Source: Hesseltinella vesiculosa
Lineage: Eukaryota > Mucoromycota > Mucoromycetes > Mucorales > Cunninghamellaceae
Direction of reading: 5' to 3'
Length of the DNA stretch: 64,000 nt
Assembly (NCBI GenBank): GCA_002104935.1
Contig: MCGT01000027.1
Location: 124,001-188,000, forward strand
This document shows positions 18,992 through 30,720 of this stretch, piece after piece. Every line of letters starts with the position of its first letter. Within the stretch, counting starts at the first letter, position 1. The notes beneath the pieces were generated by a model, which saw nothing but the letters and a program-made list of their open reading frames with translations, searched no databases and was not told the DNA's origin. The translations under genes and the position numbers were made by a program.

Positions 18992-19750
18992 ATGGAATCG
19001 GCCAAAATCATCAAGAAATCATCTGGAGGCCGACATCGGGTCTTCACCAATGAGCAGCGCAAGGTGCGCAACCGTCAAGCTCAAGCAGCATTTCGTCATC
19101 GACGGAATGAACATAAAAAAACGTTGGAATCCACCATCCAAGACCTGAAGCAGCAGCAAGCTGTGCTGGAGCAAACAGCACTAGAGGCTATCCGCCGAGC
19201 TGAGCATTCGGAAAAACGATGCATGGCGTTGCAAGCTGCCTATCTCTCAGCCAGCCGGGCCCTGCAGTATCTGCTGCCAGATATGTCTGGTTCCTTGGGT
19301 AAACCAGGCAGATGGGCATGTGACATGGCCGCTTACTTTTTTTTTTTTTTTTTTTAGCCACATCTTCGGCAAGCCCTGACTCTTGCTTATCATCATCACC
19401 GTCCATAGAAATGCTGTCTTCTCCAGAACCGCAGGAGTTCCTGCCTTCAATAGACGAAGCGTGGACAGATGTTCTAGGCGAGTGGAAACTTCACAAAATT
19501 AGGAAATGATGTGATCCTAGGTCCTTTTCATTTTCCACTTTAGGTCTGGCCACTCCTACGTCGTTTGTTGAGCCTCCTACATCCTCGACCATCCTTGGCA
19601 AGTGCTGACGTTCTCATAAAAAGAAAACATTGATCCTAGTTCCTTTCTCTTCTTCCTTTCTCCGTAGGTTTAGATCAGGCGTTGGGAGATCAAGACATTG
19701 ACGTAGAAAAGGGAGTTTTAGGCACTCTCATGGCCCCTTCTCTTTCATAG
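18992..19750 (+). CDS. bZIP transcription factor
   Basis: Four exons (18992-19298, 19358-19477, 19544-19597, 19668-19750) encode 187 aa. The basic region has the N-x7-R signature N27-RQAQAAF-R35, followed by hydrophobic heptads through about residue 70; QAQAAFR resembles AP-1/Yap and related fungal bZIP classes. The rest is Ser/Pro/Glu-rich and may hold an activation segment. No cysteine-rich Yap redox domain is visible in the short C terminus. Introns 2 and 3 begin GCGAGT and GCAAGT and end in AG; using the nearby GT for intron 2 instead gives an early stop. Each later exon starts with a Gly-Leu pair after a G|GT junction. Confidence 0.87.
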
Positions 19751-19973
19751 TTCCTTCCAATAAATTTGTTTATTCCCTCATGGCCTTTCACTGGCTTTTT
19801 CAACTAGGTTGCCACCCATGCCAAGGAGAGCTGCAGCTGCTGGTGGGAGTGAATGAAAAATATCGTCGCCGATTCAAAACTCAAAGCCACCAGAGCATCA
19901 AAAGGAGGCCCGTTTTTTTTTTTCAGTTGTCTCCTTCTTTCTTCCCATCCATCCATCCATCCATCTGGTCATC

Positions 19974-21003
19974 ATGGTAAGTTCTGCAACAAAACCTGAT
20001 TCATGATCTTTCTAGCCCATCTTTTGATGGCTATGTATGTTTGATTTCAATGCTGTCTGCGTATGAACGTACGACTGGCTTGAACAACATAAGGCTGAGT
20101 TGTGCTTCTCCCTCTTCGAGGATGAACCAACTGTTAGAGTGACGTTGTATCAGAATTGTGAATTTTGAAATATCAAATTTGAATCTGATCAATTTTTTGT
20201 CAACTCCATGACAGCCTGCTTCCAAATCTAGCTCCAAGCGTGTGGCTCCCGCCCCCTATCCCATCAAGAAGACCCAACAAACCAAAAAGGTCACCAACCC
20301 TCTGTTGGAAGCCACCCCCAAGAACTTCGGTATCGGCCAAGATGTCCAGCCCAAGCGTGACTTGTCCCGCTTCGTCAAGTGGCCCAAGTATGTCCGTCTT
20401 CAACGCCAAAAGAAGATCTTGTACCAACGCTTGAAGGTGCCTCCTGCCATCAACCAATTCACCGAAGTGCTTGACAAGAACACTGCCACCCAGTTGTTCA
20501 AGTTGGCCCACAAGTACCGCCCTGAAACCAAGGCTGAAAAGAAGGACCGTCTTCGCACCATCGCTGCTGCCAAGGCCGAAAAGAAGGAAGTGGCCAAGAC
20601 GGACAAGCCTGTTGTCATTAAGTATGGTATCAACCACATCACTGCCTTGATCGAAGCCAAGAAGGCTCAATTGGTTGTCATTGCTGACGATGTCGACCCT
20701 ATTGAATTGGTCATTTTCTTGCCCGCTCTTTGCCGCAAGATGGGTGTGCCCTACTGCATTGTCAAGGGGAAGGCTCGCTTGGGGGCTTTGGTCCACAAGA
20801 AGACCGCCACTGCCTTGGCCTTTACCGAAGTCAATGATGCCGACAAGGCTGAATTGGCCAACTTGGTCTCTGCCGTCCAATCCAATGACAAGTGGGAAGA
20901 ATCCCGCCGTCACTGGGGTGGTGGCATCAACGGTCCCAAGTCCAACGCCCGTTTGGCCAAGCGTGCTGCCATTGCTGCTCGTGAAGTCGCTGCCCGTCAA
21001 TAA
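19974..21003 (+). CDS. RPL8: Ribosomal protein eL8 (RPL8/L7a), large subunit
   Basis: Exon 1 is just the ATG (19974-19976), followed by a 238-bp intron, and exon 2 (20215-21003) gives the rest of a 263-aa protein. The sequence is a full-length eL8: Lys-rich N terminus, [20 protein letters not shown], and the L7Ae-type RNA-binding domain with [13 protein letters not shown] and [18 protein letters not shown]. eL8 binds 25S/5.8S rRNA in the 60S subunit. Codon use is strongly biased to C-ending codons, as expected for high expression. The intron directly after the start codon is typical of ribosomal protein genes. Long pyrimidine tracts precede the ATG. Confidence 0.97.
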
Positions 21004-21235
21004 ACACCTTTCCCTTCTTTTCCGCATTTATCCCCCCCGTAATAAACAACCACGTCCCCTCTGTACATATTTATTTAAAACATCTGCAAAAAAGTGAAAT
21101 TCCTTGTCTTCCATGACTCCCCCGGAAAAAGAAAAAGCCCTTCAGCGGAATTTTCTCGGTCTATTTTTTTCACAGGCAAGAAAAATTTTCTTTCCTTTTC
21201 TTTCTTTTTTTTTTATTTTTATCAAGGTTGCCATC

Positions 21236-22788
21236 ATGGAAGATTTGAAAGCCGAAGATATCAAAGTCGAAGTAAGTAATCATTTTTGTTTTTGTTTTGA
21301 ACAAGAGTGGCAGTGTATATAGACATACGTGAGTGTGTGTGCGTGTGATCGGGAGCTTGTGGGTCATCAGGACTGGGGATGAATAAAAAAAAACAAAAGA
21401 TCGTAGGATCAAAGAGCAAGGCTGATGGTTGGTCTCACCGTTTTATTTTTGATAACCTAGTCATCACGTGATGAACCTATGAATGGTTCTCGTTCTCGAT
21501 CCCGTTCACCCTCTCGATCTCCTGCTCGCTCCATGAGCCGTTCTCGTTCACCTCCTCGTTCCCGCTCTCGCTCTCGTTCTCCTTCTCGTTCCCGCTCCCG
21601 CTCTCGTTCACCCCCTCGTCGTCGCCGTCGTTCGCCATCGTATTCTCGATCCCGTAGCCGAAGGTAAGCACTTGTAAAATAACTTGTTTGTTTGAATGGT
21701 TTGGGTGGGCTTTTTTTTTTTTGAGGGAAAAAAAAAAACTTGGCATGACTTGTGGCAAAAAAAAAGGTGCACATGTGTTGGTTTGTCTCTGCTATTTATT
21801 AGTATTGATATATTCCCTTTGGCAAGGTGAAAAGAAAAAAAAAAAAAAGAAAAAAAAAAGTAAAAAAAAGTGTCAAGCGTGGCAAGCCGAGTGACAAGCT
21901 TTCCAGTTGGACAAGATTGACAAGGCTGTTTAGCAAGAGCTGAAGAAAAAAAAGAGAAGAGAGAGCGCAAGTCCAAGGCCGTCCCCTATTTTATTACATA
22001 CTCCAAGCTGCCGCAAAAAAAAAGCCCATCCATAACCTTTTGGCCCAAACAAACAAGCCATCGTAAGCCTTTTTTTGAAGTACTCACTTTTTATTCTCTT
22101 CTTCCCAGCATCTCTCCCCGCCGCCGCCGCCGCTCCCCTCGCCGTTACTCTCGCTCTCCTGTGCGCAGAAGGTAACCATTCGTCCCTTCACAACCGTTCA
22201 CTCAGGCCGTTTTTATTAGCGACAGCCAAGCTGGAGGCGGTAAGAAGGATCTCCATGGCACCCGTGACAGCCCCGAAGCCTCCAACATCATTGGTGTGTT
22301 TGGTCTGAACCGCCATACTCGCTCTGAAGACCTGGAAGAAGTGTTTGCCAAGTATGGCCGTATCCAAAAGGTCACTGTTGTGTATGACCACCAGGTAAAA
22401 ACCGCCTTTGCATGACTGGCCCTCGCTGAATGTTTTTTTTTTAATTTGCCAGATGCGCCGATCCAGAGGTTTTGGTTTCATCAATTTTGAAAACGAAGAA
22501 TCTGCCACGGCTGCTCGCACTGAAATGAACGGACGAGTAGGTATGATAACTTACCCAATCCATCGGCTGACTCGATTTTCTCTGTAGGTGATTGATGGCC
22601 GTAGCGTGCGTGTGGATTACTCGATCACCCATCGTGCCCACAGCCCTACTCCTGGTGAATACATGGGTGAACGTCGTCGCAGCGATCGTGATGACCGTCG
22701 CCGATACGACAGACGTCGTCGTTACAGCCGTTCACGATCTCCTCCTCGTCGCCGCAGACGCAGCCGTAGCCGATCCTGGTCTCGTTAA
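21236..22788 (+). CDS. TRA2: Tra2-like SR splicing regulator
   Basis: Six exons (21236-21271, 21461-21663, 22109-22171, 22220-22394, 22453-22536, 22588-22788) encode 253 aa. Layout: short acidic start, an Arg/Ser repeat domain (about residues 18-100), one RRM (about 118-200) with RNP2-like IIGVFGLN and RNP1 [10 protein letters not shown], then a second Arg/Ser-rich tail. RS-RRM-RS is the architecture of transformer-2 proteins, which bind GA-rich exonic enhancers and recruit the spliceosome. Intron 2 is 445 bp, much longer than its neighbours, and interrupts the first RS domain. All introns are GT-AG. Confidence 0.92.
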
Positions 22789-23477
22789 ACCCTGCCACTT
22801 TTCTTATTTCTCGAAATCTATCCTGTCGCGGAAATCCTGTTGGTATCACACTTTATTATTTCAGTTTGCATCCTCTTTTTGACTTGGTGATATCCCAAGA
22901 ACAGAAAAAAAAAAAACAACCATAAAAAACCCTCCCCCGTACTTTCAAAATCAATGCTTTTTTCACGCGAAAAAAAGGGGGCGTTTGGCGGGATTTTTGG
23001 GTTGGTGCCACCTGACCAGATCTTGTGCAGTGTTCATCGTTTTATTCTCGGATGAAACGAGAACGCAAATCAAAAGAAGAAACCCAAATGTCACAGGAGC
23101 ACTGTGATTTTCCTTGAGCAGTATTTTATTTTATTTTTTTTTGCCAGTAGGAGCTGCTACGGTAAAAAGGGACTTGCCCGTTGTTTAAAAATGGCGTTCT
23201 CCTTTTTTTTTTTTTTTTTTGTCTCTCTCTTCTTTTTGCGTGTCCCCACCTCTTCCCCCCTTTTTTTCTTATACACATATAACCTAGCCTATCGATTGTC
23301 CTTCATCAAAGCATCCCTGTAGCAGTAGTCATTCGCTCATTGCCATCTTTATCTTTTGTCTCATCTCCTCGCTGGTTTTTTTTTATTACGTTCCCTGGGC
23401 GGCTTTCATCGTGCACATTGACTACGCCCTTTTCTACACTGCCTTCTCTCATCCTGAACCTACCGTTGTCCACATCA
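22789..23477. other. Intergenic spacer with long T tracts
   Basis: About 690 bp between two plus-strand genes. It has T runs (for example 23202-23220), CT-rich stretches and A-rich pieces. No gene was recognised; it probably contains the terminator of the Tra2-like gene and the promoter of the CCCH gene. Confidence 0.4.
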
Positions 23478-24941
23478 ATGACCGACCACTCGATACCAAG
23501 TGACCTGATAGACAGCATGGACAACATGTATGTCAGCATGCTTTCCAAAAGTACTCCCTCTAGAAGCCCCATGGTCCACCTGCAACGGTCCAAAAGCCAA
23601 CACACCAGCTTTGGCCACGACACTCCTCCACTGCCCTCCAAAAGCCAATCCAAACGTAAGTCTTTGACCAAACCATCATGAAATCTCCCCCCTCATCCGG
23701 TTTGACTAGCCTCCAATTTGTCACATGTGCCTTGCAAGTTCTTCAAACAAGGCACCTGCACAGCCGGTGCCAACTGCATCTTCTCCCATAACCTGACGCC
23801 CAGCACTGAGACTGTCTGCAAATACTTTTTAAAAGGCAACTGCAAGTTTGGTAGCAAATGCGCTTTACTCCATACCATGGTTCCCTCTGACGTCCGCAAG
23901 CTCCTCCACCACCCGTCTTCTTCGACTTCCCCCACCTCAATGATGTATCCTCCTGCCCAGGGCTCACCCTCCTCGAACATGTGGTGCTCGTCCCTCGGCT
24001 ATTCTTCCACCATGGAATATGAGCTGGATCCCCGCCTCCGTCCACTGCCGCAGTCGCACCATCGTCTCGCCTCCCAGCAAAGCTCATTCCAACAGCAGGT
24101 GCCTTTTCGCTATAGCTCTAGCCTGGGCTCGGCCCAGCACGAGCCGTCCCCCACCATGCTCGGCTCACCTTCCCAGCAGAAACTGACCAGCATTGCCGAG
24201 ATTTTCCAGCGCACAGCTCCCCACGCGGCTTCTGCTGATGATCGACCCAGCCCATACCCTTTCCATCACCAGCCGCAGCCCTTTCCACCTCGGCCTCCAC
24301 CCCCTTCCCTTGCTTCCTCCTCGTCATCCTTGTCACATGCTCGGGCCCACTCCTACGTCGACCAGCCCTCTTCCTTTGCCACCCCCACCACCCCCTCGTA
24401 CCTGGAAAACGACATTTGGTCCTCGTCCCCCTTTCGTCCCAACGCCTTGACTTCTTCACGCGCCATCAACATCCCCAACCCCAACCGTCCCACCCTGGCC
24501 TCGTCACCTTATTCTCTCCAGTCTCACACCTCCTCTTTGCCTCACCCATCCTTCTCAGCCGCTGCCGCTCCCTCGCCGTTTCCTGCCACCGAAAGCCCCA
24601 TCTGGACAGACTCTTGGACGCGCATGACGCACCCCCCTCCTCCTCCTCCTGCAACTTCCCGCCGACAGGATTTCACCCTGGACCTCGATGACGGTATGCC
24701 CGAGCCCCCCTTCCACCTGGATCCAGCCTCACTGTATCACGAAGCCTTTGGTTCGCCAACCACCACTCCCTCCTCTCACACCGCCCTCCTGACCACCAAA
24801 TTCCATGTGCCTGGCCTGACCCCCCCCTCCTTGGATGAGCAGGAGGATCCATTTTTCATGGAAGATCCTGCCAGTCTGCCACCCCAACAAGACCTTGGCC
24901 CCAACCTTGGCTTCTATTCGTCTCTTGTTCGTCCTAATTAG
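23478..24941 (+). CDS. Tandem CCCH zinc-finger protein
   Basis: Two exons (23478-23655, 23710-24941) give 469 aa. Two adjacent CCCH fingers lie near residues 65-115: CKFFKQGTCTAGANCIFSH (C-x7-C-x5-C-x3-H) and CKYFLKGNCKFGSKCALLH, spaced as in the fungal Lee1-like group. The rest, about 350 residues, is Pro/Ser/His-rich and probably disordered, with a short acidic C terminus. CCCH proteins of this type usually bind RNA; no specific target can be inferred. The start was chosen as the first ATG in frame that lacks the Phe-rich leader translated from the 5' flank. Confidence 0.85.
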
Positions 24942-25264
24942 CCATGGCACCTACACAAACCAAAACCCAATGTACTTTCCCCTCCTGTTTCCGAACCATC
25001 TCTTCACCAAAAAAAAAAAAAAAGTTCTCCCTTTATTCTTACCCCAGTTCTTTAGTAATAGCTACAAAAAAAAAAAAGCAAGCTAGCCACCCCTTGTCCA
25101 AGCGTCCATTCATGTTTTTATTTTGTGATACAATGATAAAAAAAAAAAAAGAAATTCTAAATGAAAAAAAAAAAATGGCCAATGGGCAAAATGGGGAATA
25201 GAGGTCATGACGAAAGAGGGGGGGGAGATCTAATGTTATACAGGAAACCTAGCTGGTTATTTTC

Positions 25265-26228
25265 TTATGCAAGCCATGCATTGCCGAGGCGTAGGCCCAA
25301 CCAGAGTAAAGAGGCACTGACCACCGGGATGGTGAGGTTGTCATCCAAGCCGAGACTGTCACCAATGAATTCTGAAAAGGCTGCCACCAGACCACCAAAA
25401 AGAGACACCATCCAGAGTGGTAACGACGACACCGTGGGGTCATAAGATCGCGGAAACAGGGTAGGGATCGAGGGCTGGATCAGTTCACGAGGCAGGACAG
25501 AACTGCTGGTGACCCATGGCCCAGTGAACTGCCAAGAGCCGAAATAGGCAAAAGTCACCAAGCCGCCCACCACCATGGCCCCCGTCGAGCCGGCCACAGA
25601 CTTCTTAGTTCCCATCAACAATGGTGTATAACGACCTAGCAACCGTCCACAGATGCTGGCGGTCGGGTCCGTCCATGAGAGATAGATAATGGACAAGGCC
25701 GCAATGTCTCGAGGGAACACATAGAGCACAAAAATGCAACCTATCAAAAAAAAAGTGTCAGGTCCCGCTTTGTGCCTAGCTGCTTTTTTTTTCTCTCGCC
25801 CAGTTCAGTTTACCTCCAAGGTAATAGACAACACCATTGTAACGTGCATGGACCTCACTCTTGCGCATCAAAGGGCCCAAGATCTTGCAGTAGAGCACAT
25901 TGAACCATTCGACTCGGAATCGCAGCCATTCACCTGTCAAAACCACGCATAAAAACGCCATCAACGGAGGATAGATCACGTTTGTATCAAACCCTTGCAC
26001 AAACAAATAAAGCACCAGAAAACCTACCATCCGATCATACAGAAATGATGAGTTGATCATTGCCGAAGCCTTGGCATGCCTGATCCTTTGACATCAAGCC
26101 GCTTTACCTATGGAATAGTGATATAATTTTCTTGGTATTTCCCAGCTGCCTTGGGGTTGGATATGATCAAATCGATCTTGCTTTAATTGACCATTCCGAG
26201 CTTTGCCCTTGGCTTTGGCTCGAACCAT
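25265..26228 (-). CDS. DGK1: CTP-dependent diacylglycerol kinase, Dgk1 type
   Basis: Three exons on the minus strand (26108-26228, 25814-26023, 25265-25740) encode 268 aa. The first exon ends with WEIPRKLYHYSIG, the start of the conserved catalytic region of Dgk1 (EIPRK-hydrophobic). LSWTDPTASICGR and FIGDSLGLDDNLTIPV are further hallmark segments of the dolichol kinase/Dgk1 CTP-transferase family. Several hydrophobic helices indicate an ER or nuclear membrane protein. In yeast Dgk1 phosphorylates diacylglycerol with CTP and opposes the lipin Pah1, controlling phosphatidate and nuclear membrane growth. A basic N-terminal leader precedes the domain. The gene is head-to-head with the mitochondrial protein gene (151 bp). 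Confidence 0.92.
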
Positions 26229-26379
26229 GCTATTTTTTTAAAAAGAAAGTGAAGAAAAAAGAAAAAAAGGGAGCTTTGGTCCTTTCCATTTTCTTCTTAT
26301 CGGAGATCCAATGATGGTCTTGGTTTAGGCTCTTTCCCTGCTCTCCCCAAAAAAGCTCTTTTTTTTTTTTTCATTCCTC

Positions 26380-26950
26380 ATGTCACCCTTTGCCACCTTG
26401 TTTCGCGCACGTCCCGCCCTGGCAGTGCGTCCATGCCAACCTCGATTATATCTATTACCACATGTTGTCGCTCGTAATTAATCATGCCAAAACCAGAGCC
26501 ATCGTATCATGGAGGTCTGACTTACACATCTGTTTCTAGCCACGATCCGGCCTCGATGGATCAGTTCTGGTCTACCCTGCCGAGGCCAATCCCTGGACTC
26601 CAAAGAAGACATGGAGATGGCCATGAATACCATTGAAGATCTCTTTGCCATTGCCAAGGACGAGGTGATTTCCCTGGAAAGCCATGTAAAAAAAAAAAAC
26701 GGAATCTAACCTGGTTTTTTTTTTCTTGTTGGGAAAGATGGAGTATGCTGAGGAGTCGCACGGATCAACCTATTATCAAGACGACCATGCCACGGCTCAC
26801 AAAGCGGTCAAGGATTGTTTGGCTGCATACGATACATTTTTGACCGACCTCCCCACGGATGAGCTCCGTAACGAAGTGGAAACCAAAGTCGGCATGAAAA
26901 TCAAGGAATTGAAAATGGCCTTTGATGCCATGCCTCTGGACGACCACTAG
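26380..26950 (+). CDS. Small predicted mitochondrial protein, family not recognised
   Basis: Three exons (26380-26473, 26540-26664, 26738-26950) give 143 aa. The first about 45 residues (MSPFATLFRARPALAVRPCQ, then more Arg, Leu and Ser and no acidic residues, ending near RWISSG) look like a mitochondrial presequence. The mature part is acidic and helical: EDMEMAMNTIEDLF, a central DDHATAHKAVKDCL and a C-terminal KIKELKMAFDAMP. I do not recognise a named family. The exon 1-2 junction was chosen because it alone links the presequence ATG to the downstream frame with a normal GT-AG intron. Confidence 0.72.
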
Positions 26951-27065
26951 CGTTCATTTTTATAGTCATTTATTTGCGCTTTGGAAAATAAAACGATGCA
27001 GTGGAATGGATAGAGTTAAAGAGAATAAAAAGCGGATATGTGAGAAAGGTTATCAGATGAATCGA

Positions 27066-28222
27066 TCAAGCTCGACAATCACCAAAGGCTACGAAAACAG
27101 GTGAGTCGTGCGTTCTGTGCGAAATGTCCGGCGGGGGCAACTTACTTGGGAATCCACAGACCGAGCCAGCAATAAAGTAAGTAATCAGCTAAAGCGAAAG
27201 GACGTCAGTCACGTCATCAGCGGCATGTCATGGAAACCGTCAACCAACTTACGAAACAAGCCAAGGCAATCATGCACATCAGCTTTGTGTTCTTCCACCA
27301 CATGGCTCGCTGAAAAAGAAGGATAAATCCTGCAAGGATCCTACTTTCTTGGCCCTCTTCCTTACCTTGAGCTGAGTGCTGCGCTTTTTGAAGGCAAAGG
27401 CCTGCTGATTCAAATTATCCGTCTTATCCACCAACAATTCAATCCGTTCGCCTCGTTCCAAGACACGTTCTATGAGAAACAAAAAAGGTTTGTTTTTTTT
27501 TTTTTTGTTACAGGACGGCACCCTGTTCTTTACCAATGTTGTGCACCATGACATCCTTGACCTGTTCAATTTCGCCGTGGACTTGCTTCAAACGATCCGA
27601 GCCTGGGTTTGAAGAGAAGTATTCCTAAAGAATAAACCATTTGGAGGTTAGCGTTCTGGGGACATGCATATTTTGTGACAGTCCAGGGTTGCTCCGGCTA
27701 TACCATTTGCTTGGCAATCACCCGAGAGAATTCGTTCAGTCCGTACGGCGGTGATTGCAGGGCCCGATCCTTGCCATAGGTGGCTAAAAACTTTTCCTTC
27801 AAGTCTTGCAAAAAGGCAAATGGCACTCGGCGACCAAAAGCATCATCAGCCATGCACATATACGTCACGCCATCTTCACAGATATAATGGAATAGATATC
27901 TTTTTTAGAAAAAGGCAGTGAGCCAAGGGTTCAATGATAACGGTTCGGTCATGATATTTTTCTCCAGGATCCTGTTATCCATACGCTCTTTTCACTGGCA
28001 TCTACACTTACCGATCGTAAACATAGGTCAGTTTTGAATTGTTGGGCGGTATCTTTTCGAGAATGGCTTGGGTCACTACAAATGAAGGCATGTGTCAGCA
28101 TGTGATGGTTGGATCGTTTGTCTTTTTTTTTTTTCCTTACCAGTGGCAAAGTTTCCCGAGCTGTTGGTGTGTTCAGCAAGGATGGTGGATCCATGGGCGA
28201 CAAGACCATAAATAAGTGACAT
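27066..28222 (-). CDS. VAMP7: VAMP7-type longin R-SNARE
   Basis: Eight exons on the minus strand (28141-28222, 28012-28075, 27704-27899, 27534-27624, 27366-27469, 27253-27309, 27146-27188, 27066-27088) encode 219 aa, almost exactly the length of VAMP7. The N-terminal longin domain starts MSLIYGLVAHGSTILAEH and contains YICEDGVTYMCMADDAFGRR. The SNARE motif (about residues 125-185) includes VLERGERIELLVDKTDNL with the zero-layer arginine. A C-terminal membrane anchor follows. Family members act in fusion with late endosomes, the vacuole or the plasma membrane (Nyv1 in yeast). The last coding exon has only 23 nt. All introns are GT-AG. Confidence 0.93.
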
Positions 28223-28592
28223 TGTTCAAGTTAAGAAATGAAATGAAAAAAAAAAAAAGAATAAAAAAAAATCGAGGCCTCCCTGTTTTGGATCCTCGGT
28301 GCTACACAATGGGTCTGCTCATTTCTTTGAAAACTTTTTTTTCTCTCTCCTTTTTTCGCATCTTTCTTTGCTTGTTTGGATGCCGGTGCATGCATGGCTG
28401 GGTGCATGACATTCTTCATGCCAGAGCCAACCCATCCTCGAAGAACGACCGGAGTTGCGTTCTTTTTCAAAAACCTCTTGCCCCGATAAGCCAGAGCCGC
28501 CCTCCTGGCCTGGGTCGTCATGGGAACAAATTGGTACCTTTTTTTTCTACAAAGCGAAACTTTTAATAACTTATACTGCAGGGTGATCTAAA
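28223..28592. other. Spacer between VAMP7-type and DUF1308 genes
   Basis: About 370 bp. It should hold the promoter of the VAMP7-type gene and the 3' end of the DUF1308 gene. A-rich and T-rich tracts are present; nothing else was recognised. Confidence 0.4.
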
Positions 28593-30186
28593 TTAAGCTG
28601 AGTTGGTGTGCATCTTTTGTTCAGCAAGCGACCGGGGTTCATGGATGAGGATCGACGTGTCGGTGATGCCAGCTTTGGTCAGAGCGTGGTTGACCCATTG
28701 GATGCCAGTGAGGCTGGACATTTGATGGCGATCGGCGGTGCCAAAGATGGTGGCGTGGAAATCGGTGAAGCGGGTGCGGATCTTGCGGCCGTTGTTGATG
28801 AGGTGAGAGACGCCGCCGCCCTTGAGCAGCCGCAAGAATCGGTCAGACGGGTGGTCGGGTAAGATCTCGATGGCAGGAGGCCGGCCCAGCGAAGTCCAGA
28901 GCCGGTCAGGATCGTCGTCGATGGTCAGATCGTCCAAGGAAAGTGGCGACCGGGCCACGGGCGCCTCCAAGAACAGGTCAGAGCGGTCGGGGAATAGTTG
29001 CTGGTATCGTAGGCGTTCGCGCGGGCCGGCCACGACACTCATGATGTCGCGGAGGCGGTCCATGGCGCTCTGGACCATGAAGAGGCGTTTGCCTTGAAGG
29101 AGGCGGCGGAGACGGGGCAGGATCGGGTCGGCGGCTTCGATAACAGCCTGCTTCTGTAGCGGCTCGCCCTCGACGTCTTCAGGGGCACACACATGGTGTG
29201 CTAGCTCAGATACCATCGCCAGCACGGTGCTGACGTCCAAATTGATACTGGCGGTGGTGATATTTTCCAGATCGGGGCCAAACACTCGTTCCACCAGGGG
29301 CTGGTAGCAGCCACGGAGGCCACCGGGTTGGTCAAGCAGGTACACGCCAATGCCCATGTCCTGAAGGTGATCGAGGATCCATTGCATGAAAGGGTCGTTG
29401 GCTTGCATGTCGATCCGCATAAAGGCAAAGACCACGACGGGAGCTTTGAATTGCTGTCGGTGGGCTTGGGCAGCTTTCAGGAACTGGCCGGCTTTTTTGA
29501 AGATGGGCAGGTCTTTGAAGCCAGATGGCTGGGTAAGTCTGCGTTTACCGCTGTCGTCGCCGACGTCGTCGTCGCTGTCATTGGAGGTGTCGCTGTTGGA
29601 CGAAGACCTTAACAAGAGGCTGGATGGTGCCTCCTCATTGTCGTCGCTGTCCGAGTCGCCGCCCCATTCTAGACCGGCCATTTCGTGTCGAAAGGCTTTT
29701 GTGTTGCGGGCAATCACCTTGATCCACACGCGTTCGTCTTGCGTCACCAGGTCGACCTTGACACTGTGGCTTCGCAGCATGGTTTCTTGGGCCATCCACT
29801 GACCGTCCTTTGGAGGCAGACCAACCGGGCGCATCACTTCGTCCAGATTATCCAGTTGCGACAAGGCATCATGCACCGCCACCAAGTAGCTCAGATTCGT
29901 ACTCTTGATGGCATTAGGTTTGATCTTTTCAGGGCGTTCCAGCAACTAGCAACAAAAGAAACAAACAGATGGGATGTGTCAGATCTATAAGAGCCTGCCA
30001 TGGCTTTTTCAAAGGCCCTACGCGATCAAAAAAGTGGGATTCGGCCAGCAGCGCCTGTTTGAGACGATACATGCCTTCGACGGGTTGGTTTGATTCCCGT
30101 CGATCACAGTCGGCCAGAATGGTATGACATTGCTGCTGCAAGTCTTGAACTGTTGATATCAGTGAGTCGTCATTATCAGATTCCAT
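28593..30186 (-). CDS. DUF1308 / C7orf25-like protein
   Basis: Two exons on the minus strand (30022-30186, 28593-29945) encode 505 aa. The overall arrangement matches the UPF0415 (human C7orf25) family. It has an N-terminal helical part followed by NAIKSTNLSYLVAV and VWIKVIARN, an acidic Ser/Asp linker, VVVFAFMRIDMQ and a C-terminal region containing THIFGT-like HATIFGTADRH and GIQWVNHALTKAG. The biochemical role of the family is not established as far as I know; a nuclease-like fold has been suggested for the C-terminal domain, which is inference here. A long acidic insertion (about residues 150-190) is probably disordered. The start ATG lies just downstream of T-rich DNA. Confidence 0.82.
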
Positions 30187-30720
30187 GGAGATTGATTTTT
30201 GAAGGGAAAAAAAAAAAGCAAGCTGGCCGCTTTTTTTTTTTTTTTGGTTCCCAGGATATGACAAAAACTGCGCCCTTTTTTTTTTTTTTTTTTTTTTTGC
30301 CTCCCCACTGTTGCTTTTAGGGGCAAAAATGAATGGCCGCTTGGAGGCATTCACCAAGGGGAGGGTCAAACAGTTTGGCATACGACCATTGGCCAACGGA
30401 GTGGGTACAAAGGACTAAAAATCAAGCAAGGCGTTGCGATTGGGTAATGATAGCATCCCGACGGAGAAAAGGTCCGGTGAAACGATTAGATCAGGTCGAT
30501 TACTGCAGGTTGCGGGAGAGTCAAAAAGTGGGGGAAAGGCACCACTGTTTTCCTTTTCTGGGAGCCAACCAGAGCATGGCTACGGGGTCTGGTGTAGATG
30601 GACGAAATTTTTTTTTGTTCTCCAGCTTTTCCCGAATTTTTCCAAGCGTCCCTTTTTTGATTAAAAACCCCCCCAGTCCATTTTGTCCCCCTTTCCTTTC
30701 CCTTTCTTTTCACACCCACC
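30187..30720. other. Divergent promoter region
   Basis: About 530 bp between two head-to-head genes (DUF1308 and the zinc-finger regulator). It contains a 22-bp T run (30277-30298) and a CT-rich stretch just before the zinc-finger ATG. No gene was seen. Confidence 0.4.
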
